Shown piece after piece: positions 11,101-22,327 of a DNA stretch of 64,000 bases. The DNA is taken from the NCBI RefSeq assembly GCF_026212465.1, contig NC_080063.1:7511702-7575701 (forward strand). Direction: 5' to 3'. This DNA is from Amaranthus tricolor. Taxonomy: Eukaryota; Streptophyta; Magnoliopsida; Caryophyllales; Amaranthaceae. How positions within the stretch are numbered: the stretch's first letter is position 1; each line of letters opens with the position of its first letter. The notes below the pieces were generated by a model. That model was not told the DNA's origin, did not search any database, and was given only the letters and a program-made list of their open reading frames with translations. A program made the position numbers and the translations under genes.

Positions 11101-13080
11101 TTTGGGTGAAATTTAGTGAAAAGTGAAATTTGGTTAGTGAATATGAGACAAAAAAACAAGGGAATGATAGGAATGAGTGGGGACAACCTAAAATGGAAAG
11201 AGATGCAAATTGAGAGGGAGAGAGGGAGTATGTATCAAGCAAAGGAACAAACATTAATTTTTATAGCTGCCTGGTTCATTATCATATAGAAAAAGCAAAG
11301 AGCGTGAATTTTAAAAGGTTTGTCAATCAACACATACAGCCTTGGCCTCCTTGTATTCGTCCACAGCCTTGTGAGAAGCATAAGAGAAGTTTACATCTGG
11401 GCCCAACTCAGGAACAATGTAATGGCTGCAAGAAGCACAATCGCATATTAGCACAAAAGAAAAACTTCAAAACAGGATATTCAGCTTATTTTTAAAGGTA
11501 TCTAGCATCACTTACTAGTTGGTGTCAAACCACTTTGTCATTTCCATAGCAGGAACAGAGGCATTTCCTCTGGCCATGGAGAAGTACACATCAAATCCAA
11601 TCTCACCACCATTCCACCCATATCTTGGAGGAACAGCACCAAGCATGGCAGTGGTATCAAGGACCTGGTCGTAGTAAGCAAAGGTGTTGCTAGGAATGTA
11701 CTTGATACCGACATCAGCCATCTGCTTCCAGATGGATGATCTGAGATCAGCGGCCACCTTTTTCAAATCCTCAGCACTGCTCTTACCATCCCAGAAAGAT
11801 TCAAGGGCAAATTTGAGCTCTCTCTTTGGTCCCATACGGGGGTATCCAACAATGTGAGATGCCATACTGCAGATCAATAAATACAATTCAAACAGAAATT
11901 AGCGCCACCAACCATACTAACTCATGATTATGGTCACATAAACATCTAATAACTAACATGTGTAAGGTCACACAACTACCTTTAAAGAGAATTTCCAGAA
12001 AAATATGAGGACGCAAGGGTATCAAATTACTAATATGTTCAGCGTTTCCACCGACTTTAAGTTTTGCCATATTCATACTGGTTTTTAAACTATGAAACAA
12101 CTTAAATTCAAATCCTCTAAAAGGTCAGCTAAACATCTCAAATACCCAACATTTCCCTTTCCATCCTAACAACTGACAAATAAAAAGGCACACACAGTCG
12201 TCAATTAACACGCAATTGCAAGAATTTCACAAAAAAGCAATAACAGTTTCAGAAAAAGCGGAAGAAAATGTTACAAATAAGTGATCAAAAATGTTGAAAA
12301 TCTGACAGCTTTTACAGCTACTCCTAAATCCTAATATGGAGTAGTAGTATATCATCACATGTGCATACAAAGAATGTCCGCACGTACTACAAATAATCAT
12401 TAAAAACATTTGAAATTCGATTTTTATTGTGTGGCGCCAGCCTTTATAATTGATCTACCTACCTTAAACTAACTAAATTAATCAAAATAAACATGTTGTC
12501 CAAGTCCAAGGTGATCATTCGAATAAATCACACACACATTTAAGCCTACGTTAGTTTCAAAATTTATCATGAAACAACAAAATTAACGTGATCCAAAAAT
12601 CGATCAATCGCAAGATTAACTATTGACAAATAAGCACAATCGCAACAGATCTAGTATTCGATAAAGCATCAGATCTATGTATAGTTTCATATGATCCGAC
12701 ATTAGTAAGCATCAGATCTAGATACATTTATATGTAAAATAATTCAGATCCCAAAGCAAAAGTATATCACCATGTCCAAATCAAATGTAGTAAAGCAGAT
12801 CCAAAACAAACAAAATAAAATGTAAAAAACAATAACTCACATAGTAGATGATTGACAAACTTTAATTTGTTTTTGTTTATATAAATAAGAATCAATTAAG
12901 GAGACAGAATTGAGAATGAATAAAAATTGTAAAATTATACGATTACGAGATGAAAAATTTGAAAAATGTCGATTTTAGAAATTCAGAATTTAGAAAGAAA
13001 GAGAAAATCATAGAAAGCATAGACAGAGGGTGAGGGAGAGGGGGAGGAAGAGGGAGAGAGAGAGAGTACCCAGAAGCCAT
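8127..13080 (-). CDS. METS: Methionine synthase, cobalamin-independent (5-methyltetrahydropteroyltriglutamate-homocysteine methyltransferase), copy A
   Basis: The enzyme transfers a methyl group from methyl-tetrahydrofolate to homocysteine to form methionine. The form lacking a transit peptide is normally cytosolic. Twelve exons (minus strand): 13080-13070, 11866-11516, 11425-11338, 10646-10519, 10431-10040, 9961-9798, 9690-9610, 9510-9344, 9250-9145, 9055-8805, 8697-8127. The first is mostly 5' leader. All junctions keep phase with GT..AG borders. From the ATG at 11865 the product is 765 residues, the usual plant length. The start [12 protein letters not shown] matches the family. Zinc ligands are present at His647, Cys649 (HTHMC), Glu671 (TIENS) and Cys733 (NPDCG), and Asp605 lies in [11 protein letters not shown]. 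The N-terminal half is the Meth_synt_1 domain and the C-terminal half Meth_synt_2. An in-frame ATG in exon 1 (13080) would add four residues (MASG). Copy B at 45.5 kb differs at residue 756 (Gln here, Leu there). Confidence 0.96.
11066..11228. mobile_element. Stowaway MITE in an intron of METS copy A
   Basis: A 163-bp element with ends CTCCCTCTGTCCCTATGAGA and GAGGGAGAGAGGGAG, flanked by TA. It lies in the intron between the exons 11425-11338 and 10646-10519. The same element sits at the same site in copy B (48419-48602), so it predates the duplication. This copy lacks about 20 internal bases present in copy B. Confidence 0.8.
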
Positions 13081-13171
13081 TAGAGAGTCCTTGGTAGAGA
13101 TGAGTTCCAACCACCAAGTGTAAGGTATAAAGATAGGAGAAGGCGAGCAAATAAGTAGGAAGCGTTTGGTG

Positions 13172-13179
13172 TATTTATA
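13172..13179 (-). promoter_or_regulatory. TATA box of METS copy A
   Basis: The minus strand reads CTATAAATA about 92 bp upstream of the exon-1 ATG at 13080. The same motif stands at the equivalent place in copy B (51315-51308). This puts the transcription start near 13145. Confidence 0.75.
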
Positions 13180-13694
13180 GAGCCAGAGAAAGGTTGAGGA
13201 GTTGGTGACTGGTTTGTCACTCTTACTACTACATCCGTAATTACTTCTTTTGTCCCTTTTTTTTCTTGATTTTCCCCAATTTATTTATTTTTAGCCATGA
13301 CTGCATATTGACATGAGTATGAAATTTATTTATTTTTTATTTTTCATCCATAAGTTTAATTTATTTTTTAATCATATTCTGTAACTTTCTTGATTTGCCC
13401 CAATTTATTTTGTTTATATTATGAAAAATAACTAAATTTGTTGGAAATTTCAAAGAGATATAAAATAATTTACTATGAGTAACACAAGAAATGGGAAAGT
13501 TGTAAGAACATTAAAACTCTACACATAAAACAAAAACAAATTTGAAAGAAAAACAAAAAAACAATTAAAAGAGAATATGTAAAAATAATTAAATAAAGTA
13601 ATAAAAACATTGATCAAAATGAATATATTTCAAAGTTGTTAAAAATGAAGGAAAACTCATAAAAAACAAAGAGAGCTGTGCTTTTTAATTTGGG

Positions 13695-14226
13695 TAGTAT
13701 TGAGTAAAGTTTGTCCTAAACTGTAAATCAAATTGGAATTTTAGTATTTAGTTTGGACTCTGGTCTACGGTCTAGGTCTAGTCTGATTTTTTTCAAAAAA
13801 TATAGTTTACGATCTGGTCTTGATTTTTTATTTTTCATACCAGACCAAACCAAACAACAAACTGTATTATGACCGAAAATCATCACCTTTTTTTAAAAAA
13901 AAAATAGGTTCTACCTGATATTTCAGATGTTATTATTTTTTTATAATAATATATACTTGCACAATGTTGATGTTATCAACTAATTACAAATTATTATATT
14001 TGGTGATTGTAATTGCGAAATATTTGTATAATCACATATTTTAATTTGGAAAAAAATAAAAAAATAAAAAATCGTGGACTAGACCATACTATTGTTGAAT
14101 GGTTTGGTCTGGTCTGGTCTAGTGATTTAAACAGTTCGATTTGGTCTAGAAATTTTCTAGACCATAATTTTTAGTTTGGTATGATTTTAGTGTCAAATCA
14201 GACTAAATTGAACCATGGCACCTCTG
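13695..14226. mobile_element. hAT-like element inserted in the METS copy A promoter
   Basis: A perfect 8-bp direct repeat AATTTGGG flanks the segment (13687-13694 and 14227-14234). The right end, read inward, is CAGAGGTGCCATGGTTCAAT; the interior is full of GGTCT/AGACC runs, as in other plant hAT derivatives. The left end is a poor match to the right end, so identification rests mainly on the target duplication. It falls inside the roughly 1.1 kb present upstream of copy A and absent from copy B. Confidence 0.55.
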
Positions 14227-14504
14227 AATTTGGGCACTAAATTTTCTCCAGTATGAAAATTTAATACTTCATGTCTCGGTTTATTAGGATTAGAGAGAAA
14301 AATTATAATTTTTCAGAATAATAAATATTAGTAATAATTAAAGAGGTAAATTAAATTATGTGTATGAAATTAAAAATATAAGTGAAATAGAATAAAAATT
14401 ATAATTAATACAAAATAAATGGAATGGAGAAAGTATGTTGACAAGAAAATGTGAGACTATAAGCGAGTATAGCGATCTGAATGCTTTGACGCGATTATTA
14501 GCGG

Positions 14505-14520
14505 CACGTGAAAGGCACGT
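14505..14520 (-). promoter_or_regulatory. G-box block upstream of METS copy A
   Basis: GGCACGTGAAAGGCACGT holds one full G-box (CACGTG, 14505-14510) and a second CACGT core. The surrounding block (TAGCGATCTGAAT ... TGGTGTAGTGGTTG, about 14469-14535) is conserved upstream of copy B at 51499-51560. The conservation in otherwise diverged promoters suggests a bZIP/bHLH-type binding module; function is inferred. Confidence 0.55.
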
Positions 14521-14545
14521 ATATGGTGTAGTGGTTGAGATTATG

Positions 14546-15122
14546 AGAATGAGGATGGTGTCCTTTAGTAGTGTTGTCCACGTCACTATGTGACACTGTG
14601 AAATCTTATTCTCATTTATTTCTTCCTTCCATTAAATTTGTGGTTTTTTCATTTTAATTCGTCTTGTTTAATTTTGATTATTTTTATTTAGTATAATTAC
14701 TTTTTATTTTTTTATCTTATCTTTACATTTTAATTTTATTTTAATTTTATCAACATAATTTATTTTTTTCTCTTCATTTATTATCATTTTTTAAAAAATC
14801 ACTTTCTTTCTCTTTAACACAAATTTAATGGGATTGATGAGTACTTTCTTATTACTATTTACTTAATATTTTTAATTTATATTTTATTGTTAATCTGTAG
14901 AATAAAATATGATTAAGGAATATTTTATTTATTCATCTCAATTTAATAATTATTGATATAATTTTTCATATTTTTAATCATACATAATTAGTTATATTAA
15001 TATTAATAATTAAAGTGTTGTTATGATAAGTGTAAGAAAAAAAAAGTAAACCAAAATTGTAATTTATAACACCGATGGCCGAATTAACATCTAATTTTAG
15101 CATTTCCGTTTTTTTATGTATA
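14546..15122. other. Intergenic AT-rich spacer
   Basis: T-rich then AT-rich sequence, with a TTTAATTTT-type run. No gene or complete transposon seen. Confidence 0.4.
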
Positions 15123-15895
15123 TAAGAGCACTCACAATGGTGATTGGAAAAAAAATTTCATCAATCTCTCTCTACACTTTATCTCTCATCCACGTTAATT
15201 TTTTGTATAAAAATTTTTGACATAAAAAACATTTCATCAATAAGAAAACAAAAAAGTTTCCTCACTACTTTTTAAATACTAATTTATGTAGAACTAGAAA
15301 AAATAAGCATCTTAAATTATAGCAAAATGAGTATCTAATTATAGAGCAAAAACTTTTATGACCATTAGTATATTTGTACATAATTTTTAATATATATAAA
15401 TAAAATAAAACCTATTTAATATATGTACATATTTTTGGGACACTTGTCAAAATGTGATTGAATTTCGCATTTCCTTCATCAATATAAAAATTTCCACAAA
15501 TTGAGTGGAAAAGAATAATATTCGATCACTCTCATTGGTGTAGAAATTTTGTTTGAATGGAAATTGTTTTGTGAGGTTTTTACTCTTATTAGTAAAACCC
15601 ACAAAAAATTCAAATGTTTTCAAAAAAACTCTAAATGAGTGGAAATTTTTAAGACTTCCTCACAAGAGTTCCACTATTCAAAAATAAATTTTAAAATAAA
15701 AACTGAGAGTGTAAAAAGAAGTAGTAGAGTAAAAAAAGTAGGAGGGAGAAAATATTGAGTAAATTTTTTGTTTTCTCATTGATAAATTAAATTAGTAAAT
15801 ATTTCCACACAAAATTTATTGTGATAGAAAGAAAAAATATAGAAAAAGATTGGTCAAAAATTTTTTTTTTTAACTCACCATTCAGGATGCTTCTA
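15123..15895. mobile_element. Possible MITE with GAGCA..CAATGGTG ends
   Basis: The left end AAGAGCACTCACAATGGTG and the right end CACCATTCAGGATGCTTCT are imperfect inverted ends of a kind common in dicot MITEs. The interior repeats GGAAATTTT/AAAATTTCC motifs. I could not fix a clear target duplication, and a second set of ends near 15530 (CTCTCATTGGTG) suggests a nested or composite structure. Confidence 0.4.
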
Positions 15896-16406
15896 TGCAT
15901 GGAAATTTTAAAAACCTCAATAGTGTGAGTTATAAAACCACCAAAACAAAATTAATATTTTATCGAATCCATACCAATTATTAGTCTTTCTCTTCTTACA
16001 TTTTCTTTTATAAAAACACTAGATAGTGCCCGTGCGATACACAACTTTATTAAATTTATCGACATATTTGTATCATTTAAGAAATTAAAATTTTAAGAAA
16101 TAAATTTTACATTATAGCTATATCTCATTTCACTCTGAATAGTTGTATACATTACATAAATTATTTGATTTGTATATTGCATTTTGCGCGTAGATGATTG
16201 TGAAAATTTAGTTATAGATTTAACATGAATATTTATGTAAAATTATTTTATAAAAGTTAAAAAAAATTAATTTGTTTGTCATTAAAAATACAAGTGACTT
16301 GCATAAAAGATAGTCACAACCTATATCACATTAGAATGATGCATTGCATTTAAGTAACAAATTCCAATAGTATATATAAAAAAAATCCTCATAAAAGTAT
16401 ATTATC

Positions 16407-17989
16407 ACTAGTGGAAAAAACCTTATTTGCTGCGGTTTTTTGACCATAATATGCTGCGGTTTTGGCCCCCAGCAATAGTGATAGTAGCAAATGGCCTATT
16501 TTAAATGTTGCGGTTTGAAACCGCAGCAAAAAAAAGGCTATTTGCTGCGGTCTTCTTAAAAACCGCAGCAAATAGTGTATGACTATTTGCTGCGGTTTTT
16601 AAGAAGCCCGCAGCAAATAATTTTTTTTTTTTTGCTGGGTCAGGAGGCTCTCCGCGTGCCGCGGAGATTTGGGCGAGGAGCGGAGTTGGGTCTGTCTGCC
16701 TTCAAATTTATTCTTCACTTTTATTTATTTATTTTATTTTATTTTATTTTTTGCTTTTTTCGTTTAATAGTATTAAATAATCCAATAATGTAGAATGTAA
16801 TAACAATAATTAATCCAATGATAAAGATTTATAAAACATGATTATAATCTTACATGATGTCGTTTATAAGAACAACTACCCATTGAATCATTGATACCAC
16901 ATACATAAGTAATTATTCACATTCAAATATACAACTACATATATACATAAGTAAATTATTCACATTTAATCTACCCTAAAAATCCTAATTAATTAAAGTT
17001 ATTCACATTCAAATATTCAAGTACATACATAAGTAAATTATTCACATTCAAATATAAAATACATACCTTGGTAATGAGATATGATAATTTTGTTTCTACA
17101 ATAAGATTAGTATAATAAAAGACTAAATCCTTATTAAAACACAATGACTTGAAAAAGAACAAGACTAGCCCTAATTTCGTGGCTTTTGAAGGAAAAGCAA
17201 TAATGGTGGGTTGAAGAACTTAAACAAAGATGGAGAAGGAAATTCGTGCAATGGGTGGTTATTGAAGCAACAAATTTCAACAACACAGGAACTTGAAGAA
17301 CTTAAACAAAGTCGTGAGGTTTGGAAGATGATGAAAAAAATGAAGAGAAAACACAGTAGAGTCGTATAATTTGAAAAACTTGAGGAGATTTTTCGTGGGT
17401 TTTTGAAGAAATTTTCTGAAATTGAAGAGCTTGAAGAAGAATACAGTCGTCGTCGTGGGTTTGTGAAGAAAGTTATTTTAGGGTTTGAAGCAATAGAACG
17501 TCAAAACGTGTTTTTTATATTTTTTGAACTAACTATTTGCTGCGGGCTTCTTAAAAAACCGCAGCAAATAAGCATTATTTGCTGCGGTTTTAAGAAGCCC
17601 GCAGCAAATAACTGCTTATTAAACGAAAATAAATAAATAAAATAAATAAATAAATAAGCATTATTTGCTGCGGTTTTAAGAAGCCCACAGCAAATAAGTG
17701 CTTATTCAACGGAAAAAATATATATATTTTTTTAATACTTATTTGCTGCGGGCCTAACAAAACTGCAGCAAATAATGCTTATTTATTTATGTTTTTTTTC
17801 GTTTAATATGCACTTATTTGCTGCGGGCTTAACAAAACCGCAGCAAATAAGCATTATTTGTTGCGGGCATCAGGAAAACCGCAGCAATTGTAATATATAT
17901 TTTTTTTCTTTTTTTTTGCTATTTAATGCTGCGTCTAAGGAAAATTCGCAGCAAATGACACGCATCAAATGAGGTTTTTTCCACTAGTG
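16407..17989. mobile_element. Non-autonomous CACTA (En/Spm) transposon, complete
   Basis: The termini are perfect inverted repeats, CACTAGTGGAAAAAACC at 16407 and GGTTTTTTCCACTAGTG ending at 17989. They are flanked by the 3-bp target duplication TAT, as expected for CACTA elements. Subterminal regions (16424-16620 and 17530-17955) carry about twelve copies of a short palindromic unit, TTTGCTGCGG ... CCGCAGCAAA, each able to fold into a hairpin. In this superfamily subterminal repeats bind the element's own TNPA-like protein. The central 900 bp has a short GC-rich patch near 16640-16700 and no recognisable transposase, so it would have to be mobilised in trans. At 1.58 kb it is small. Confidence 0.93.
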
Positions 17990-18639
17990 TATCTTTTAAC
18001 CAGCTTAAAATATTCAATACACTTGAATAATACTCATTTAATAAATAAAACTGATAAGATTTTATAAATAATTGAAAAAAATGAAATAAAATATATGATT
18101 TTTTTTAAAATATTAAATGATATAACCTAAAAAGTTAAAATCAATCAATATGGATAATATTATAGTCATAGTTAGAAAGTAATAAAGTCAAAGATATAAA
18201 TATTAATCATAAAAACAATGACGTCATCATTAAATTTTAGAGGGAAAATTTTTGTTGAGGTTGTGACACGTAAATAATATTAATAATGATGATGTCAGCG
18301 TATTTTACTTTAGTTATAGTTATAGATTTCTAATATTTTATTGATTTTTATTTATACAATTCTATTTTTTTACAGTTGGGTTCCGGAACAAAAAAATTCA
18401 TTTCCAATGACAGATTTTAATCATAAATAAAGAAACTAAGGATAAAAAATTTGAATGTTCATTCTCAACTTATAAAATGATTATAGAATTGACCCAAATT
18501 ATGATTCTCAAACACAATAGTATTATTCACACAGTTTTTGTCTTATGATTATTACAATAATGATGTATTACAAATATGTGTTACAAGATAAATCTATAAT
18601 ATTTGTAATCCTTTGTATGACTTTAAAACTTTTGTTGAA
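17990..18639. other. Intergenic AT-rich spacer
   Basis: AT-rich sequence with no recognised feature. Confidence 0.35.
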
Positions 18640-19020
18640 TACCAAAGAGACGATAAAGATATGGTTCCAACAATCAAAGAAGTCGTTCGGAAACTTGATA
18701 TGAGTTGAAGACATTTATGCTCTTTCCTATTGTGATATTTCTCCCACAAAGGTGCTTGGGATGATAAATGAAATTCACAATAAGATATTATCTACACAAC
18801 AAAATTCTAGTACAAGGAAATTGCAATAGTAAATATAAGTATTGTGGTGAATTAAGAACTTTGATAATATTGAGAGTTAATTACTCTCTCAATATTATCT
18901 CATAAAAGGAAGAACAAGAATGAGAGTATTCTTAAGAGTGAAATAAGAAGTGATATAGAGATGAGATAGAATATCCCTTGTCATGCAACTTCTATTTATA
19001 GAGCTTTTCACTAAGCAAAG
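18640..19020 (-). mobile_element. Copia-type LTR-like fragment, minus orientation
   Basis: The minus strand shows a TATA box in CTCTATAAATAGAAG (19002-18988) followed by a leader-like stretch with short AG-rich repeats, as in copia LTR R/U5 regions. No coding part, PBS or target duplication was found. Ends are approximate. Confidence 0.3.
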
Positions 19021-20251
19021 TTTATGAATCAAAGTAATAATGCATCAAATCCTTTACGACATTTAATTGGACTTATAATATATTTATTTTAATCCCACTA
19101 CTATACTAAATATGTAGTACATACAAATTTAGGTCTACATACTCTAAATGTTTAACAATAATATGAACAATCAAAATAAATAACTACTAGCTTGAAAAAT
19201 AAATAACTACAATGCATTTACACAATAAACATATAAACTAGGGTTTAGGGTATTCACGCAGTAATTTTTAAACACATTGTAAAGATACGTCATACGTAAT
19301 TAAAAAAACGCCGATATTAGGTGGCATACGAAAATTCTCATCTCATCAAGTCTAGATTAATAATCTCCCATTTCTCATTTCTTTTAAAACTTCTAAACAA
19401 ACAAGGAAATAAAACTTTCTTTTTTAATGAATTTTCATTACCTTTCCTCAAATCCTTCTAAATAAGTAGCATGTAAAATCATAAAATTGTCAAGGTTATA
19501 TTTGAAAAAAAAATAATTCATTTCAAACTAGTATGAAAACTTATGTAATACATAAATTTTGTTAGTATAAACTTACATATATATATAAAAGTTTTAAGAA
19601 AATGTAATTACATATTAAAGTTATCATATTATTATATTTCCATTAAAATATAATAATCCATGTAATTTAAAGTTTTTGCCATTTATATGCAATATTAAGC
19701 TATGTAATAATTTTATATAAAAAATTAAACTTTCGGTATGAAATTAGGACACAATTAGTATAATAATTTTTTATATCACTTGCATTCTTTTTAAAATTGT
19801 TTAAAAATTTACAATCTTTGATATAACTGAAGTATTTAAATTCAATTTTTTTTAAAAAAAATTGATATAGATTACAAAGACAAATACATTATAACTTTTG
19901 TTATTTATAGGTTTCTTCTAGTTATGTAATAATAATTGTGCGATCAAAGATACTACTTTTTCTTTTTAAAAGTTTTCCGTCTTATGAATATTCTTACTCA
20001 ATTAACACTACTGTAATTTTTTATTTGGTGGCGTGTAAAAGATCACCTATCAGCATTTGCCATTAGTTAAGTCTTCTATAATTCTTAAATGTGAAATTAT
20101 ATATAAATTATGTGGTTTATTTTTATGATGAAAGCACTCCAAAATAAAATAAATCTTCCCGAGCATGATCCTAAAGGGAAAAGGAGCTCAGACTAGTTGT
20201 TCAAGATGTCTAGTATTATGGAGGAAATTGAGGAAAGTGAATTTACTTATA
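19021..20251. other. Intergenic AT-rich spacer
   Basis: Long homopolymer-rich AT stretch; nothing recognised. Confidence 0.4.
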
Positions 20252-20585
20252 CTTCCAACTTCCTCCGTTTTATAATACCCGCTACATTTTTTATTTTTGA
20301 CAATTTTATATTACTTGCTACATTTCCTTTTTTAGTAATAAAACAATCATTTAAAGTTCTACCTACCCCTACTTTTATCCTACTCTATACTCTATACTCT
20401 ATAATAAAATACTATACTATACTCTATAAAGTAACCTAACAACCTATTTTTCCTTTTTCTTTTTCAATTAACAATAATAAAATACTATACTTTATAAAGT
20501 AAACAATCAGCTATAGTGTAGGTCAATTACTTTTCTTAATACCCGTGCCCATGCAAATGTAGCGACTAAAACAGAACGGAGGAAG
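20252..20585. mobile_element. Stowaway-like MITE
   Basis: Inverted ends: left CTTCCAACTTCCTCCGTTTT, with a small repeat of CTTCC, and right AAAACAGAACGGAGGAAG, flanked by TA. The subterminal CCCGCTACATTT pairs with AAATGTAGCGAC. The 334-bp interior contains CTATACTCTATA repeats. The short open frame across it is not a gene. Confidence 0.6.
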
Positions 20586-22012
20586 TATAAGTCACATGAC
20601 TTTGAAGTGGTACCTAGATCAACTATAAGTCCAACATTTAGAAAAACTTTGAGACTTTTAGTCATTGCCTTTGTCTTTTGGTTGAGAGTAGACTAATGTT
20701 GCACCAAATTAATTCGATACGAAAAACGTTAATTTAGAGCATCAGAACGTAGCAAACGAAATTTAATCCATTTTACAAAAATAAAAGCAACATTATATTT
20801 GTAGGGTAAAGAATACCCCACAAATCTTGGTCAAAACATTTTCAAAAATTAGGCCTTGACTTTTTAGATGAATTTCTTCTCAAAGAAAAAAAAAAGGGTA
20901 ATGAAAATATAATAATATAACAGATACTTTAGTACTAGACTATAGAAAGTGACTATAGAAAATGAGGTGTTAAAAAGGAAGGGTAAATAAAAAGTTTTTC
21001 ACTATATAGTAATAATTATATATCTTACTAAAAGTCAAATAAAGTATCATTAAATCACTTTATAGTAGAGTTTAAAATAAAAACTAATAATTATTACACT
21101 AAAATTATTAATCGGGAATATTTATTTTAATTATTGAACATATGTCGCGAAAAGTTAATTTTGTTATAGTAAATTAGGGTTTAGAGAATGTAATTGAGAG
21201 TTTTCCATTTCTCTTTGAAATCTTATTAGAGAGTACTGTCCATTGCCAATATGTGATAGTGTGTAATCAAGAAAACAAACATCAATAAGATTGTCTTCCA
21301 ATTGTTTTGGATGGAATTTTATAGTCTAATTTCATATTGATATTAAGATTTTCCCCATTTTCCAAATTTTAATGGCCTACAACTAACTTAATGAAGTATT
21401 AAACTTTAATAGAAAAACATCATTTGATTAAGTCCACCTTTATGGGGTGTCCTTAATAACAACTAAAAATATAATCAACAATTAGAACTAGCTTTACGAT
21501 ATGCAAAAGTTAAACGATTAGCTTTGTGTGTTTTTTATGTGATACATTTTGTATCATCATATAATTGTTAACTTTTTCTTAATTAATATTTATTTTGTCC
21601 ATTTAAGCTTGCATCATATAACTAAAAAAACTCTCAATATTTATATTATATGGTACAAAATCAAAGGGAGATAAATTAAAGACTATCAACTCAGAAAAAT
21701 GACCCTTTGAATCTCGAGGTTATATATTGTTCTAAGTTCTAAGTGCTTCATCTGCTTCATAATATTTGCTACACTTTTCTTTTATATCTGTTTCATAATA
21801 CTTGTTACATTACTATATAGGAACTTATAAATTGTCATTAGGTCAGAAATATCTATTCATGGGCACCCCTGGCACATGCCCGAGGGATTTAATAAACATA
21901 AAAAAAATTTTGAATTCAAGGGGGGTTGGAAAGCGTGTTTCATTGTATCAAAATTCTGAAAAACAAAACTCTCAATGTTCTCTCCTCTCACTTTAAAAAC
22001 ATAAAACTCTAA
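20586..22012. other. Intergenic AT-rich spacer
   Basis: No gene or complete transposon recognised. One end-like motif (TAATATTTGCTACACTTTTC, near 21762) resembles MITE interiors but has no partner. Confidence 0.35.
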
Positions 22013-22327
22013 CGGTCTGTTTGGTTAGTGGTATTAAATGGTGGTAATAAGAATGATTTATAGTGTAAAATTTTTTTAAAAGTTCTATATTATTCCCATG
22101 TTAATGAAACTTTGATCACAAAAAGTTTTTTTTGTTTACAAATTTCCATTACCACCTAATACCACCTCTTCCATTGATAATGCATTGGAATGAATTTTAT
22201 GAAGAAAATGAGATGATTAAAGTTAGACAAGCATGGCCATTAAGGTAGCCAAGATATTTTTCAACCAAAATTACATTAGTTTTTCATTCTCATTACCACC
22301 GTTTATTAGCACCTACCAAACAGGCCG
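22013..22327. mobile_element. Tourist-like MITE (PIF/Harbinger type)
   Basis: Inverted ends CGGTCTGTTTGGTTAG (22013) and CTACCAAACAGGCCG (to 22327), flanked by the 3-bp target duplication TAA on both sides. At 315 bp, with a GGTGGTAAT/ATTACCACC subterminal pair, it fits a Tourist MITE. Non-coding. Confidence 0.8.

Larger units (their letters stand above)
7725..14545. repeat. Left unit of a direct proximal duplication containing methionine synthase
   Basis: Sequence from about 7725 to 14545 aligns with about 45128 to 51560 in the same orientation. It includes the 3' flank, all exons and introns, the core promoter and an upstream G-box block. Offsets between copies are 37,360-37,374 bp through the coding part and about 38,130 bp at the start codon. 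The shift comes mainly from extra sequence in intron 1 of the right copy. The left copy has about 1.1 kb of extra promoter sequence. Confidence 0.85.

Noticed and set aside
16407..17989. Spaced short repeats resembling a CRISPR array
   Set aside because: The repeats are palindromic, irregularly spaced, confined to both ends of a segment with CACTA termini and a 3-bp target duplication, and the genome is a plant.
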